64,000 bases of DNA from Brevibacterium spongiae (GCF_026168515.1 NZ_CP093443.1:2542001-2606000); one strand, 5' to 3'; numbered from the stretch's first letter, positions 34,939 to 44,664 are shown. A program made the numbers and translations. The notes: a model not told the origin generated them from the letters alone.

Positions 34939-35835
34939 TTGACTGCGCCCCACCCCACAGACCCACTTGGCGAGATTTACGCCGAATGGGATAAGGAATT
35001 TCGCGAACACCCCACCATGTCATTGCAGCTTATGAGATGGGTCTTCGAAGATTGGCAACGTGTAACAAAAGAACCGTCAAACGTTCGCTACGAAGAGACA
35101 ACCGAAGGCAGCGTTCCAGGCATCTGGGTGCTCCCCGACGAAGCAGACGACGCCAAGCCCTTCCTGGTTCTCCACGGTGGAGGCTTCGCACTGGGCTCGT
35201 CGAATAGCCATCGCAAATTGGCCGGCCATCTAGCCAAGCAAAGCGGCAGACAAGCTTTTGTCGCCGACTTCCGCCTAGCCCCCGAACACCCATTTCCAGC
35301 ACAGATAGAAGATGCGCTCACCGTCATCTCCGCGATGAATAGTCGGGGCATCCCCACTGAGAACATCACACTGGTCGGCGACAGCGCAGGAGCGAGCATC
35401 GCGATCGGAACTGTTCTTTCACTGTTAAAAGACGGAAGAGCTCTCCCCCGACAGGTCGTCACCATGTCTCCTTGGGTGGATATGGAAAACTCCGGTGAGA
35501 CTATCGAGTCAAACGACGCATACGACTTCCTCATCACCCGGGATGGACTACAGGGAAACATTGACCGCTACCTGTCAGGTGGAGCGGATCCTCGTGACGG
35601 ACTGGTAAATCCGCTATACGCAGATTTCCATGGGTTTCCCCGACTGTACATCTGCGTTAGTGACACCGAGTCCCTCTACGCGGACAGCATCCGTCTAGCC
35701 GAACGTGCGAAGACTGCCAATGTCGACGTAACGCTGTCGGTAGAACAAGGCCAGCAACACGTGTTCCCCATGCAAGCAGGCAATCACCCTGCAGCCGACA
35801 AAGCGATCTCGGAAATCGTCGCTTGGTGCCACTGA
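34939..35835 (+). CDS. Alpha/beta hydrolase, hormone-sensitive-lipase family esterase
   Basis: 298 aa from a TTG start with a perfect AGGAGG 5 nt upstream. HGGGFALGS is the HSL oxyanion motif, GDSAGAS the nucleophile elbow with Ser, DPRDGLVNPLYAD the Asp region, and QQHVFPMQAG the His. Family knowledge: these esterases hydrolyse short-chain esters and lactones. First gene of the catabolic run and directly ahead of a Baeyer-Villiger monooxygenase (42 bp), so the likely job is opening the lactone or ester made by that enzyme. Confidence 0.9.
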   Translation: MTAPHPTDPLGEIYAEWDKEFREHPTMSLQLMRWVFEDWQRVTKEPSNVRYEETTEGSVPGIWVLPDEADDAKPFLVLHGGGFALGSSNSHRKLAGHLAKQSGRQAFVADFRLAPEHPFPAQIEDALTVISAMNSRGIPTENITLVGDSAGASIAIGTVLSLLKDGRALPRQVVTMSPWVDMENSGETIESNDAYDFLITRDGLQGNIDRYLSGGADPRDGLVNPLYADFHGFPRLYICVSDTESLYADSIRLAERAKTANVDVTLSVEQGQQHVFPMQAGNHPAADKAISEIVAWCH

Positions 35836-35877
35836 ATACCAAACAACATCTCTTCAACGTTGAAAGATCGAGGAACC

Positions 35878-37539
35878 ATGCCAACTACACAACAACTTGA
35901 CCACGACGCTATCGTCATCGGCGCCGGCTTCTCCGGACTAGCCATTCTGCACCACCTGCGTGAAATCGGCCTAGACACTCAAATCGTCGAAGCAACAGAC
36001 GGCATTGGAGGAACTTGGTGGATCAACCGCTACCCGGGGGTGCGGACCGACAGCGAGTTCCACTACTACTCTTTCAGCTTCAGCAAGGAAGTTCGTGACG
36101 AGTGGACATGGACTCAACGCTACCCAGACGGTGAAGAAGTTTGCGCCTATCTCAATTTCATTGCGGATCGACTTGATCTTCGGAAGGACATTCAGCTCAA
36201 CTCGCGAGTGAATACTGCCCGTTGGAATGAGACGGAAAAGTACTGGGACGTCATTTTCGAAGACGGGTCCTCGAAACGCGCTCGCTTCCTCATCAGCGCA
36301 ATGGGTGCACTTAGCCAGGCGATTTTCCCGGCCATCGACGGAATCGACGAATTCAACGGCGCGAAATATCACACCGCGGCTTGGCCAGCTGATGGCGTAG
36401 ATTTCACGGGCAAGAAGGTTGGAGTCATTGGGGTCGGGGCCTCGGGAATTCAAATCATTCCCGAGCTCGCCAAGTTGGCTGGCGAACTATTCGTATTCCA
36501 GCGAACTCCGAACTATGTGGTTGAGAGCAACAACGACAAAGTTGACGCCGAGTGGATGCAGTACGTTCGCGACAACTATGACGAAATTTTCGAACGCGCA
36601 TCCAAACACCCGTTCGGAGTCGATATGGAGTATCCGACGGAATCCGCCGTCGAGGTTTCAGAAGAAGAACGTAAGCGCGTCTTTGAAAGCAAATGGGAGG
36701 AGGGAGGCTTCCATTTTGCAAACGAGTGTTTCACGGACCTGGCTACCAGCCCTGAGGCCAGCGAGCTGGCGTCAGAGTTCATACGTTCGAAGATTCGGGA
36801 GGTCGTTAAGGACCCCGCTACGGCAGATCTCCTTTGCCCCAAGTCGTACTCGTTCAACGGTAAGCGAGTGCCGACCGGGCACGGCTACTACGAGACGTTC
36901 AATCGCACGAATGTGCACCTTTTGGATGCCAGGGGCACGCCAATTACTCGGATCAGCAGCAAAGGTATCGTTCACGGAGACACCGAATACGAACTAGATG
37001 CAATCGTGTTCGCAACCGGCTTCGACGCGATGACAGGTACGCTCACCAACATTGACATCGTGGGCCGCGACGGAGTCATCCTCCGCGACAAGTGGGCCCA
37101 GGATGGGCTTAGGACAAACATTGGTCTTACTGTAAACGGCTTCCCGAACTTCCTGATGTCTCTTGGACCTCAGACCCCGTACTCCAACCTTGTTGTTCCT
37201 ATTCAGTTGGGAGCCCAATGGATGCAGCGATTCCTTAAGTTCATTCAGGAACGCGGCATTGAAGTGTTCGAGTCGTCGAGAGAAGCTGAAGAAATCTGGA
37301 ATGCCGAAACCATTCGCGGCGCTGAATCTACGGTCATGTCCATCGAAGGACCCAAAGCCGGCGCATGGTTCATCGGCGGCAACATTCCCGGTAAATCACG
37401 TGAGTACCAGGTGTATATGGGCGGCGGTCAGGTCTACCAGGACTGGTGCCGCGAGGCGGAAGAATCCGACTACGCCACTTTTCTGAATGCTGACTCCATT
37501 GACGGCGAAAAGGTTCGTGAATCGGCGGGTATGAAATAG
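35878..37539 (+). CDS. Type I Baeyer-Villiger monooxygenase (cyclic ketone type)
   Basis: 553 aa from ATG at 35878 with GAGGAA upstream. FAD-binding GAGFSG at 15-20 and IGGTWWINRYPGVRTD follow the cyclohexanone monooxygenase layout. The fingerprint FNGAKYHTAAWP (FxGxxxHxxxWP) marks type I enzymes, and GVGASG is the NADPH site. FATGFDAMTG is also typical. Family knowledge: inserts oxygen next to a ketone, giving an ester or lactone with NADPH and O2. Cyclohexanone-type enzymes are known from Brevibacterium. The neighbours supply alcohol oxidation before it and lactone opening and further oxidation after it. Confidence 0.93.
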   Translation: MPTTQQLDHDAIVIGAGFSGLAILHHLREIGLDTQIVEATDGIGGTWWINRYPGVRTDSEFHYYSFSFSKEVRDEWTWTQRYPDGEEVCAYLNFIADRLDLRKDIQLNSRVNTARWNETEKYWDVIFEDGSSKRARFLISAMGALSQAIFPAIDGIDEFNGAKYHTAAWPADGVDFTGKKVGVIGVGASGIQIIPELAKLAGELFVFQRTPNYVVESNNDKVDAEWMQYVRDNYDEIFERASKHPFGVDMEYPTESAVEVSEEERKRVFESKWEEGGFHFANECFTDLATSPEASELASEFIRSKIREVVKDPATADLLCPKSYSFNGKRVPTGHGYYETFNRTNVHLLDARGTPITRISSKGIVHGDTEYELDAIVFATGFDAMTGTLTNIDIVGRDGVILRDKWAQDGLRTNIGLTVNGFPNFLMSLGPQTPYSNLVVPIQLGAQWMQRFLKFIQERGIEVFESSREAEEIWNAETIRGAESTVMSIEGPKAGAWFIGGNIPGKSREYQVYMGGGQVYQDWCREAEESDYATFLNADSIDGEKVRESAGMK

Positions 37540-37672
37540 CCCAGCAGTCTCGTTCGGGCCCTGACCCTGTGGCCAAACCCCACGTCTCGGCGGCAAGCTG
37601 ATCGCTCAAAACACTTGCAGCCGAGTCTGCTCGCAACCGCAATCTTTCAACCAACGAAGATGGTGAACATTT

Positions 37673-38917
37673 ATGGAGTCGCACAACGAAAACACACTTG
37701 GCCTCGGATTACTACGCCAACCCGGCACTGTAGTGTTCGGCCCAGGGCAGAGACGTGAGCTCCCGTCCATAGCCAAACGTTACGGTTCGACCGTATTGAT
37801 CTGCACCGACGAACGCATGCTCGCTGAACCAATGTGTATTGACTTGCAAACAGCGTTGGAAAAAGCGGGAATGCGAGTCGTTGTATACGGAAATGTGCGT
37901 CCTGACTTACCCCGAGCCGACATTCAGACTGCAACACGGAAACTTGCCCACGACAAAATCGATGTCATCATCGGTCTTGGCGGAGGAAGCTGCATGGACT
38001 TCGCAAAGGTTATGGGGATCCTACTTCTGTCCCCAGGCGACGTCCGTGACATCTTCGGCGAAAACGTCGTCTCCGGCCCCGGTTTACCCGTAATCACTGT
38101 GCCCACCACTGGAGGTACCGGGGCCGAGGCGACTTGTATTTCAGTGGTGCACGATGAGGAAAAAGGCGTGAAGGTTGGGGTCGCAAGTGCCTACATGCAG
38201 GCTGTGGCCACCGTCATCGATCCAGAGTTCACGCTTACTGCCCCAGAGGGGCTGACGGCTGCGACGGCGACGGATGCACTCTCACATCTGGTGGAGTCGT
38301 ACACCGCGTACGCGAAAAATCCCTCCTCGGACGATATTCGGGATCACCTTTATGTCGGTAAGAACCTGCTGACAGACGTGTGGGCTGAACGTGGGCTCAA
38401 GCTCATTTCGGACGGGATTCCTGCCCTGGCAAAAGATCTCACTGATCTCAACGCACGTACCAATGTCATGCTTGCCGCTTTCTGCGGCGGGATGGGAATC
38501 AACACTACCGGCACGGCAGGATGTCATGCCCTTCAATCACCGCTCAGTGCGTTGACTGGAACATCGCACGGCTTCGGTGTGGGCGCGCTGCTTCCTTACG
38601 TGATGCGGTACAACTTACCAGCTCGTACACCAGAGTTTGCACGTCTCGGTGAGCTAGTTGGGGCGGACAGTGGAAGCACCGTTTTGGAAAGTGCCCAGCA
38701 TGCCGTCGAGAAAGTTGAATGGCTAGTGTCAACTATTGGGGCGCCCACAGATTTAGGTGCCTTGGGGATGACCGAGGCGGATGTGGCGAGCGTCGCTAAA
38801 GCCGCAGCTGCTTCAACCCGTCTCATAGCCAACAACCCCCGACCTCTACCAGCCGAAATCATGGAAGAAATTCTGTTGCGGGGAGTTCGCGGAGATAGAA
38901 GCTGGTGGGCCGAGTGA
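37673..38917 (+). CDS. Iron-containing alcohol dehydrogenase
   Basis: 414 aa. NAD site GLGGGSCMDFAKV, then PTTGGTGAEAT, metal ligands in TATDALSHLVESYTAY and TSHGFGVGALLPYV. This is the type III (Fe-ADH) fold, about the usual size. In a ring-cleavage pathway such an enzyme would oxidise the omega-hydroxy acid released by the esterase to an aldehyde acid; maleylacetate-reductase-like or 4-hydroxybutyrate-type activity is also possible. 133 bp after the monooxygenase gene; overlaps the next gene by 4 bp. Confidence 0.9.
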   Translation: MESHNENTLGLGLLRQPGTVVFGPGQRRELPSIAKRYGSTVLICTDERMLAEPMCIDLQTALEKAGMRVVVYGNVRPDLPRADIQTATRKLAHDKIDVIIGLGGGSCMDFAKVMGILLLSPGDVRDIFGENVVSGPGLPVITVPTTGGTGAEATCISVVHDEEKGVKVGVASAYMQAVATVIDPEFTLTAPEGLTAATATDALSHLVESYTAYAKNPSSDDIRDHLYVGKNLLTDVWAERGLKLISDGIPALAKDLTDLNARTNVMLAAFCGGMGINTTGTAGCHALQSPLSALTGTSHGFGVGALLPYVMRYNLPARTPEFARLGELVGADSGSTVLESAQHAVEKVEWLVSTIGAPTDLGALGMTEADVASVAKAAAASTRLIANNPRPLPAEIMEEILLRGVRGDRSWWAE

Positions 38918-39855
38918 GCCACGTAGGGATTTTCGGCGCTGGCTCTATAGGTACAGCCTTTGCGCTACTGTTCGCTGATGCTGGCTTCGCTGTTCGGATC
39001 TTTGATCCTGATCCATCAGCTCTGGAACGATCAAGACATGTCATCGATCAGCGAATCACGGAACTTCAACGATTCACCTTATTGGCATCGAATCCAAGTG
39101 AAGTTCGTGAGCTCATTGAAATCGTTTCATCTGCTCGAACTGCGGCATCTGGAGCAATTTTTGTCCAGGAAGCAGGACCTGAAGATGTCCAGACTAAGCA
39201 ACGTATATTTGAAGATCTAACCGCGGTCACTAGCGACGAAACGATTTTGGCGAGTGCGTCCTCAGCAATTCCTTCGAGCAGATTCGTTGACGTTCATTCA
39301 GCGTTTCGATCGTTGATTGGCCATCCGGGTAATCCACCTTACTTGCTTCGCGTGGTTGAACTAGTGGGTAATCCGTCGACTGAGGAGCAGACCGTATTAA
39401 GGGCTGGACAGCTATATGAGCAAGCGGGTCTGTCCGCTGTACGTGTGAATCGAGAGGTTGACGGGTTCGTCTTCAATCGGATCCAGGGCGCTGTACTTCG
39501 TGAAGCGTATGCGCTCGTCGAAGCTGAGATTATAGATCCTATGGACCTAGACACACTTGTTCAAGATGGTTTAGGTCTTCGCTGGTCCGTCGCCGGCCCG
39601 TTTGCGACAGTTGATTTGAACGTACGTGGTGGGATCACAGCTCATGCCGAACGAATGGGATCTGCCTATCACCGGATGGCCGGCGCCTTGGACACTTCCA
39701 AAGAATGGACCGACAAGCTAGTTGCCAAGGTGAACTGCTCTAGACGCAAAGCCGTGCCCATCGAGCAGTGGGACCAAGCTGTAGCCGACCGAGATACGCA
39801 ACTAATGAAGCAATTGAACGCACGAACTTCTAACGGAGGTACTACCCGTGACTGA
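38914..39855 (+). CDS. 3-hydroxyacyl-CoA dehydrogenase family protein (lambda-crystallin-like)
   Basis: 313 aa from GTG at 38914, which overlaps the Fe-ADH stop (GTGA); an in-frame GTG at 38905 is the alternative. VGIFGAGSIGTAFALLFADAGF is the Rossmann NAD site, RIFDPDP the following Asp, EAGPEDVQTKQRIFEDL and SASSAIPSS the family's Ser/Glu region, and HPGNPPYLLRVVELV the catalytic His. DGFVFNRIQGAVLREAYALV is the C-terminal helical domain. Closer in pattern to L-gulonate 3-dehydrogenase/lambda-crystallin than to fatty acid oxidation enzymes. Likely oxidises a hydroxy acid in the same pathway. Confidence 0.85.
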   Translation: MSHVGIFGAGSIGTAFALLFADAGFAVRIFDPDPSALERSRHVIDQRITELQRFTLLASNPSEVRELIEIVSSARTAASGAIFVQEAGPEDVQTKQRIFEDLTAVTSDETILASASSAIPSSRFVDVHSAFRSLIGHPGNPPYLLRVVELVGNPSTEEQTVLRAGQLYEQAGLSAVRVNREVDGFVFNRIQGAVLREAYALVEAEIIDPMDLDTLVQDGLGLRWSVAGPFATVDLNVRGGITAHAERMGSAYHRMAGALDTSKEWTDKLVAKVNCSRRKAVPIEQWDQAVADRDTQLMKQLNARTSNGGTTRD

Positions 39856-40577
39856 CTCATTGGGTGGAGACGTCTTTCTCGTTACTGGCGGTGCTGGCGG
39901 TATCGGAAGAGCCACGACGACGGCGCTTGCAGAACGTGGCGGTCGGGTGGTCTTGACCGATGTTGATGAAGACGCTGGCTCTCAAGTCGCCGACGAAGTG
40001 CGGCGCAACACTAACGGTGAGATTCGCTTTGAACCGTTGGATGTAACAAACCCCGCAGCGGTTACTGAGTGCGCGCAAAAGCTCGATGATGAAGGTTGGC
40101 CCGTGTACGGCCTCATGGCCAATGCGGGTATCGCCCCAAGTTCAGCGGCGGTCGACTACTCCGATGAACTGTGGCTTCGGACCGTGGACATCAACCTCAA
40201 TGGAGTGTTCTGGTGCTGCCGCGAATTCGGAAAGCGAATGATTGCTCGAGGTCGCGGGTCGGTAGTCACTACTTCATCTATTGCAGGTTTCCGGACTGTG
40301 TCGCCCGAGCGCCACGCAGCGTATGGAGCCACTAAGGCCGCGGTCGCCCATCTTGTCGGGCTACTCGGCGTCGAGTGGGCAAAAACCGGTGTGCGGGTCA
40401 ACGCGGTCGCACCGGGCTATACGCGAACACCGATCCTCGAAGCTTTGAAAGCTGAGTGTGACAGTCTGAAATGGCCCCACTTGGAGCAAAAATGATCCTC
40501 TGATTTGGCCCCACCCCCGACCTACCAGCCGTACCGTTCGTGATGTCGACCAAGACGTTCACGAAGAGGTGGGGCAT

Positions 40578-42125
40578 ATGAAGGAGATGTCGAGAGTGGA
40601 GCAATTCGAGAATATCCGACGAGACCACAGAGACCATGAGATGTCGATTCGACAGTTAGCCCAAAAGTACAAGGTCCACCGCAGGACGGTACGTCAGGCG
40701 TTGGCGGATGCGGTACCACCGCGGCGGAAGACTCCGGAGAGGGTAGCACCAGTCCTCGGTGAGCACGTTGCCACCGTCCGGGCTTGGTTAGTTGCTGACA
40801 AAGAGGTCCCTCGGAAGCAGCGTCATACCGCCCGGCGGGTCTGGCAGCGCCTCGTCGAGGAGGAAGGAGTCGAGGTTGCGGAGTCGAGTGTGCGAACCCT
40901 GGTCGCGAAGCTGCGCCGGGACATTTTCGATCAGTCGTTGGAGGTCAAGGTTCCTCAAACCCATGCCCCGGCGGCTGAAGCCGAGGTCGACTTCGGGGAG
41001 TTCTACGCCCTCATCGGTGGGGTGTGGTTGAAGCTGTGGATGTTCATTCTGCGCCTATCGCATTCGGGTAAAGCCGTGCACATTGCTTACGCCAACCAGG
41101 CTCAGGAGTCGTTTCTCGACGGTCATGTGAAGGCCTTCGACCGGCTCGGTGGAGTCCCGACGGGCATGATCCGGTATGACAACCTGACTCCGGCGGTGGT
41201 GCGGGTGCTGCTGGGTCGGGAACGGGAGGAGAATCCCCGGTTTGTCGCCCTGAGGTCGCATTACGGGTTCGATAGCTTCTTCTGCCAGCCCGGGATCAAG
41301 GGTGCTCATGAGAAGGGTGGCGTCGAGGGGGAGGTCGGTCGGTTCCGGCGCCGTCATCTGGTGCCGGTGCCCGAGTTCGCCTCCTTAGCCGAGCTCAACG
41401 CTTTCATGGTCGCTGCCGATGCTGGTGATGACGACCGAAAGATCACCGGCCGGGTCGAGACGGTCGGGGCCGCGGCGGCCCGGGAGCTGCCTGGCCTGCG
41501 GGGTTTGCCCGATGAGGTCTTCGATGCCGCGCAGACCCTGTCGTGTCGGGTCGATGCGAGAGCCAGAGTGTGCGTACGTCAGTCCTATTACTCGGTGCCG
41601 GCCCGGTTGGCTGGCAGACGCCTCCAGGTGCGTTTGGGGGCCACGACGGTGACCGTGATCGCTGAGTCGGGGGTGGTCGCTGTCCATACCCGGTCGCTGC
41701 ATAAGTACACCGAAGATTTGGTCCTCGATCACTACCTGGAAGTCCTCATACGCAAGCCCGGAGCATTCGCCGGGGCCACCGCGCTGGCGGCTGCCCGGAA
41801 GTCCGGGATGTTCACGAACGCTCATCAACGGTTCTGGGATGCTGCGCGTGGGCAACTCGGCGACACGGCCGGGACCCGGGCGCTCATCGGTGTGCTGCTA
41901 CTGCACCGCAGCCTGCCCAACGGTGACATTGTCACCGCATTGACAACCGCGACCGGGTTGGGATGCTTCGATGCTGATGTGGTCGCGGTCGAGGCCCGCC
42001 GGGCCGGTCAGGCGATGACTGCGCCACCGGCGGTGGTCGTCCCGGCCCACGTCGGACCAGTCGGGGAGAGGCCGGTGCCGGGCCTGGGCGCCTATGACGA
42101 ACTGGTCTCGGTGGTGGGAGCATGA
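40578..42125 (+). CDS. istA: IS21-family transposase IstA (copy B)
   Basis: 515 aa, same predicted protein as copy A, with the helix-turn-helix and the VDFGE / RYDNLTPAV / KGGVEGEVG acidic motifs. Intact, so the element is probably active. Confidence 0.95.
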   Translation: MKEMSRVEQFENIRRDHRDHEMSIRQLAQKYKVHRRTVRQALADAVPPRRKTPERVAPVLGEHVATVRAWLVADKEVPRKQRHTARRVWQRLVEEEGVEVAESSVRTLVAKLRRDIFDQSLEVKVPQTHAPAAEAEVDFGEFYALIGGVWLKLWMFILRLSHSGKAVHIAYANQAQESFLDGHVKAFDRLGGVPTGMIRYDNLTPAVVRVLLGREREENPRFVALRSHYGFDSFFCQPGIKGAHEKGGVEGEVGRFRRRHLVPVPEFASLAELNAFMVAADAGDDDRKITGRVETVGAAAARELPGLRGLPDEVFDAAQTLSCRVDARARVCVRQSYYSVPARLAGRRLQVRLGATTVTVIAESGVVAVHTRSLHKYTEDLVLDHYLEVLIRKPGAFAGATALAAARKSGMFTNAHQRFWDAARGQLGDTAGTRALIGVLLLHRSLPNGDIVTALTTATGLGCFDADVVAVEARRAGQAMTAPPAVVVPAHVGPVGERPVPGLGAYDELVSVVGA

Positions 42126-42952
42126 ACGCGAAAACCATCCCGGCATCGACGCCGGCAGTGACTGCTCTGGGTGATCAGGCGGCTGAGGCCGCGATCGCCA
42201 CGGCTTGTCGGACCCTGTTCATGCCCACGATCCGTGACCAGGCCTCACCGATGGCCGAGGCAGCAGCCCGAGAACGGCTCTCGCACAAGGCCTACCTGGC
42301 TGAGGTGTTGGCCGCGGAGTGTGATGATCGTGATGCCCGCCGTCGGATCCGGCGGATCAAGGAAGCGAAGTTTCCTCGCACCAAGCACCTGTCCGACTTC
42401 GATACCGCCGCCATCGAGGATTTGCCGCCGGCCCGGTTGGCGACTCTGGCCACCGGAGCGTGGATCGATGCCGGTGAGCCGTTGGTGCTACTCGGTGATT
42501 CCGGGACAGGGAAGACGCATCTGCTGATCGGTCTGGGGACCGCCGCGGCCGAGCAGGGCCGCAGAGTCCGCTACGTCACGACGGCGGCCCTGGTCAACGA
42601 GCTCACCGAGGCCGCCGATGCCAAGCAGCTCTCCCGGGTAGTGGGCCGCTATGCTCGCCTGGACCTGCTGTGCCTGGATGAGTTGGGGTATGTCAGCCTC
42701 GATTCTCGTGGAGCTGAGTTACTCTTCCAGATCATCACCGAACGTGAGGAACGAGCCTCGATTGCGACAGCCTCGAACGCCTCGTTCAGCGAGTGGGGGC
42801 AGACATTCACCGACCCGCGGCTGGCCGCGGCCGTTGTCGATCGGTTGACGTTTAACGCCCACATCATCAACACCGGCACCAGCTCTTACCGGCTGCGCAC
42901 CACCCGGGCCAGGAGCGAAGAGGCCACTTTGCAGGAAGGAGATCAACCATGA
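42122..42952 (+). CDS. istB: IS21-family helper ATPase IstB (copy B)
   Basis: 276 aa, same as copy A, with Walker A GDSGTGKTHL and Walker B LDELGYV. Starts in the 4-bp overlap with istA. Confidence 0.95.
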   Translation: MNAKTIPASTPAVTALGDQAAEAAIATACRTLFMPTIRDQASPMAEAAARERLSHKAYLAEVLAAECDDRDARRRIRRIKEAKFPRTKHLSDFDTAAIEDLPPARLATLATGAWIDAGEPLVLLGDSGTGKTHLLIGLGTAAAEQGRRVRYVTTAALVNELTEAADAKQLSRVVGRYARLDLLCLDELGYVSLDSRGAELLFQIITEREERASIATASNASFSEWGQTFTDPRLAAAVVDRLTFNAHIINTGTSSYRLRTTRARSEEATLQEGDQP

Positions 42953-43209
42953 TCACCACCGAGGATCAGGAACCAGCCAGCGGAAATGCCATCGATGCCA
43001 CCGAGGACTGGGTCGCCTACATCAGCCAACGCCTCAATGACGCCCAGGATCTCCTGGACGGGATCAGTGTCACCATCGAGTCTGTTCAGCCCAGTGGCCG
43101 CGAGCATGCCGCCGATCTGATCGATTCGGCTATTGAGGACCTTCAGCGACTGCGTCGCCGATTCGGACCAACCGAACCCGACTACGGCCCTGGCGATCCG
43201 CCGTTCTGA
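42949..43209 (+). CDS. Small third ORF of the IS21-family element (copy B)
   Basis: 86 aa, same as in copy A, ATG overlapping the istB stop and AAGGAG ahead of it. No known domain. Confidence 0.7.
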   Translation: MITTEDQEPASGNAIDATEDWVAYISQRLNDAQDLLDGISVTIESVQPSGREHAADLIDSAIEDLQRLRRRFGPTEPDYGPGDPPF

Positions 43210-43556
43210 CCACACTGGAACCTGAGAGGCCCGGCCACTCCTGTGGCCGGAGAAAGGCTCGCAACACAACACCGCCCGACCCCGCTGGGCCGCGACTGTT
43301 ACCAACGCGCGGCGAGCACGACCACACATGCTGGGGTGGGGCCAAATCAAAGCATCACAGTGGGGCCAAATGGGGTTGACACACTCAGAAAGCCGAATCT
43401 CCCGAAACAATCAGCGAATGGACTGAACGTATCCCAAATGGACGATTGAATGATCCATCGGAAATCGCCGATGGGGTGGTTTTCCTCATGTCGAATGCAG
43501 CCAGAGGCATAACTGGAACGGTACTGCACATCGACGGTGGATACGCTGCCAGGTAG

Positions 43557-43893
43557 AGAAAAGAGTCCTCGATCTACTCTGTCCGTCCAGCACCATCGTC
43601 TGGGGCCATCAATACGTTTATTTACTTGTGACGCCTCAATAGCAAGATTCAGAATTTGTAATTGCCCAACCCCAGAACTCCACACCGGAATTCGGACGAT
43701 CGCTTAATTCACCGTACTCTTTCGGCATTCCAATTGAACAGTGAATAACGAGATTCCACTCAAGGCGAGAGATAGAGCAGAGTCACCAATTACAGCTGCA
43801 AGAATTAAGAATTTTGTAATTTCTTATTATGACACGAAAGCCGTACACAGTACACAGAGCAATACAATTTCAAACTGACATTGGGAGATAACA
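43557..43893. promoter_or_regulatory. AT-rich control region before the second SDR gene
   Basis: 337 bp without a gene, much richer in A/T than the surroundings. Similar phrases AGAATTTGTAATTG (43651-43664) and AGAATTTTGTAATTTC (43808-43823) occur 157 bp apart; the second lies in an imperfect palindrome AAGAA-N9-TTCTT (43807-43825). GTACACA occurs twice in tandem near 43844-43858. These are candidate operator sites for a regulator of the catabolic genes that is not in the window. GGGAGA before the ATG is the ribosome site. Confidence 0.4.
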
Positions 43894-44664
43894 ATGAATC
43901 GACTCGGCGGAAAAGTAGCAGTCATTACTGGGGGCGCCGCAGGCATGGGGCGCATACAGTCTGAACTGTATGCGAGTGAGGGTGCACAAGTAGCGGTAGT
44001 AGATGTCAATGAACAAGAAGGCCGTGCCACTGCCGATGCGATAAGGGCCAGCGGCGGGGTTGCAAACTATTGGAAATTGGACGTTTCTGACGAGTCTGAA
44101 GTTGAAACAGTCGTCTCCGACATTGCCAAGAGATTCGGTGCGATTAACGTACTAGTGAACAACGCAGGCGTCACCGGTGCTGATAAACCAACTCACGAGA
44201 TCGACGAACGGGACCTGGACCTCGTACTGAGCGTCGATGTGAAAGGAGTATTCTTCATGACAAAACACTGCATCCCCTACCTTAAACATGCTGGCGGCGG
44301 AGCCATCGTCAACTTCGCGTCTATCTATGGTCTGGTGGGGTCGCAGGAGCTTACCCCGTACCACGCAGCCAAAGGTGCGGTCGTTGCCCTTACCAAACAG
44401 GACGCGGTGACTTACGGACCGTCAAATATCCGAGTGAATGCGGTAGCACCCGGAACCATTTTGACTCCACTAGTCAAGGAGCTCGGTTCAAGGGGCCCCG
44501 ATGGCTTAGATGGATATACTAAACTTATGGGTGCCAAGCATCCGCTTGGTCGGGTAGGAACCCCCGAAGAAGTCGCGGCAGCAACATTGTTTCTGGCATC
44601 CGAAGAAGCTTCGTTCATTACTGGCGCCGTCCTTCCCGTTGACGGTGGATATACTGCGCAGTGA
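43894..44664 (+). CDS. SDR-family alcohol dehydrogenase (cyclic alcohol dehydrogenase-like)
   Basis: 256 aa. Classical SDR: TGGAAGMGR cofactor loop, Asp38-region VVDVNEQ indicating NAD preference, NNAGVTG, catalytic Ser in FASIYGLVG and YHAAK, and the ending ITGAVLPVDGGYTAQ. The pattern is close to cyclopentanol/cyclohexanol dehydrogenases, which would fit the first step that feeds the Baeyer-Villiger enzyme at 35.9 kb. Has its own 337-bp upstream region. Identity of the substrate is inference from the neighbourhood. Confidence 0.88.
   Translation: MNRLGGKVAVITGGAAGMGRIQSELYASEGAQVAVVDVNEQEGRATADAIRASGGVANYWKLDVSDESEVETVVSDIAKRFGAINVLVNNAGVTGADKPTHEIDERDLDLVLSVDVKGVFFMTKHCIPYLKHAGGGAIVNFASIYGLVGSQELTPYHAAKGAVVALTKQDAVTYGPSNIRVNAVAPGTILTPLVKELGSRGPDGLDGYTKLMGAKHPLGRVGTPEEVAAATLFLASEEASFITGAVLPVDGGYTAQ

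Larger units (their letters stand above)
40453..43387 (+). mobile_element. IS21-family insertion sequence, copy B (three ORFs)
   Basis: 2935 bp, same length, orientation and ends as copy A, inserted in the SDR gene. A perfect 6-bp target duplicate GAAAGC flanks it (40447-40452, 43388-43393). This duplicate differs from the GACTCT of copy A, so each copy inserted on its own. The two direct copies bracket about 8.3 kb that contains ISL3 copy 3 and the catabolic genes. Confidence 0.96.
39848..43556 (+). pseudogene. SDR-family oxidoreductase gene split by an IS21-family element
   Basis: GTG at 39848 after GGAGG; overlaps the previous gene by 8 bp. The 5' part has VTGGAGGIGRATTTAL, LMANAGIAPS and the catalytic SSIAG...YGATKAA, up to ILEALKA at 40452. 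After the IS21 element (and the GAAAGC repeat) the frame resumes ESPETISEWTERIPNGRL, then DPSEIADGVVFLMSN and HIDGGYAAR, stop at 43556. Rejoined it is a complete SDR of about 255 aa. Everything except the insertion is intact, so the inactivation is recent. The truncated frame could still make a protein with a foreign 17-residue tail ending at 40495, lacking the substrate lid. Confidence 0.95.

Noticed and set aside
29182..43387. Composite transposon made of the two IS21 copies
   Set aside because: Each copy has its own different 6-bp duplicate, so they entered separately.
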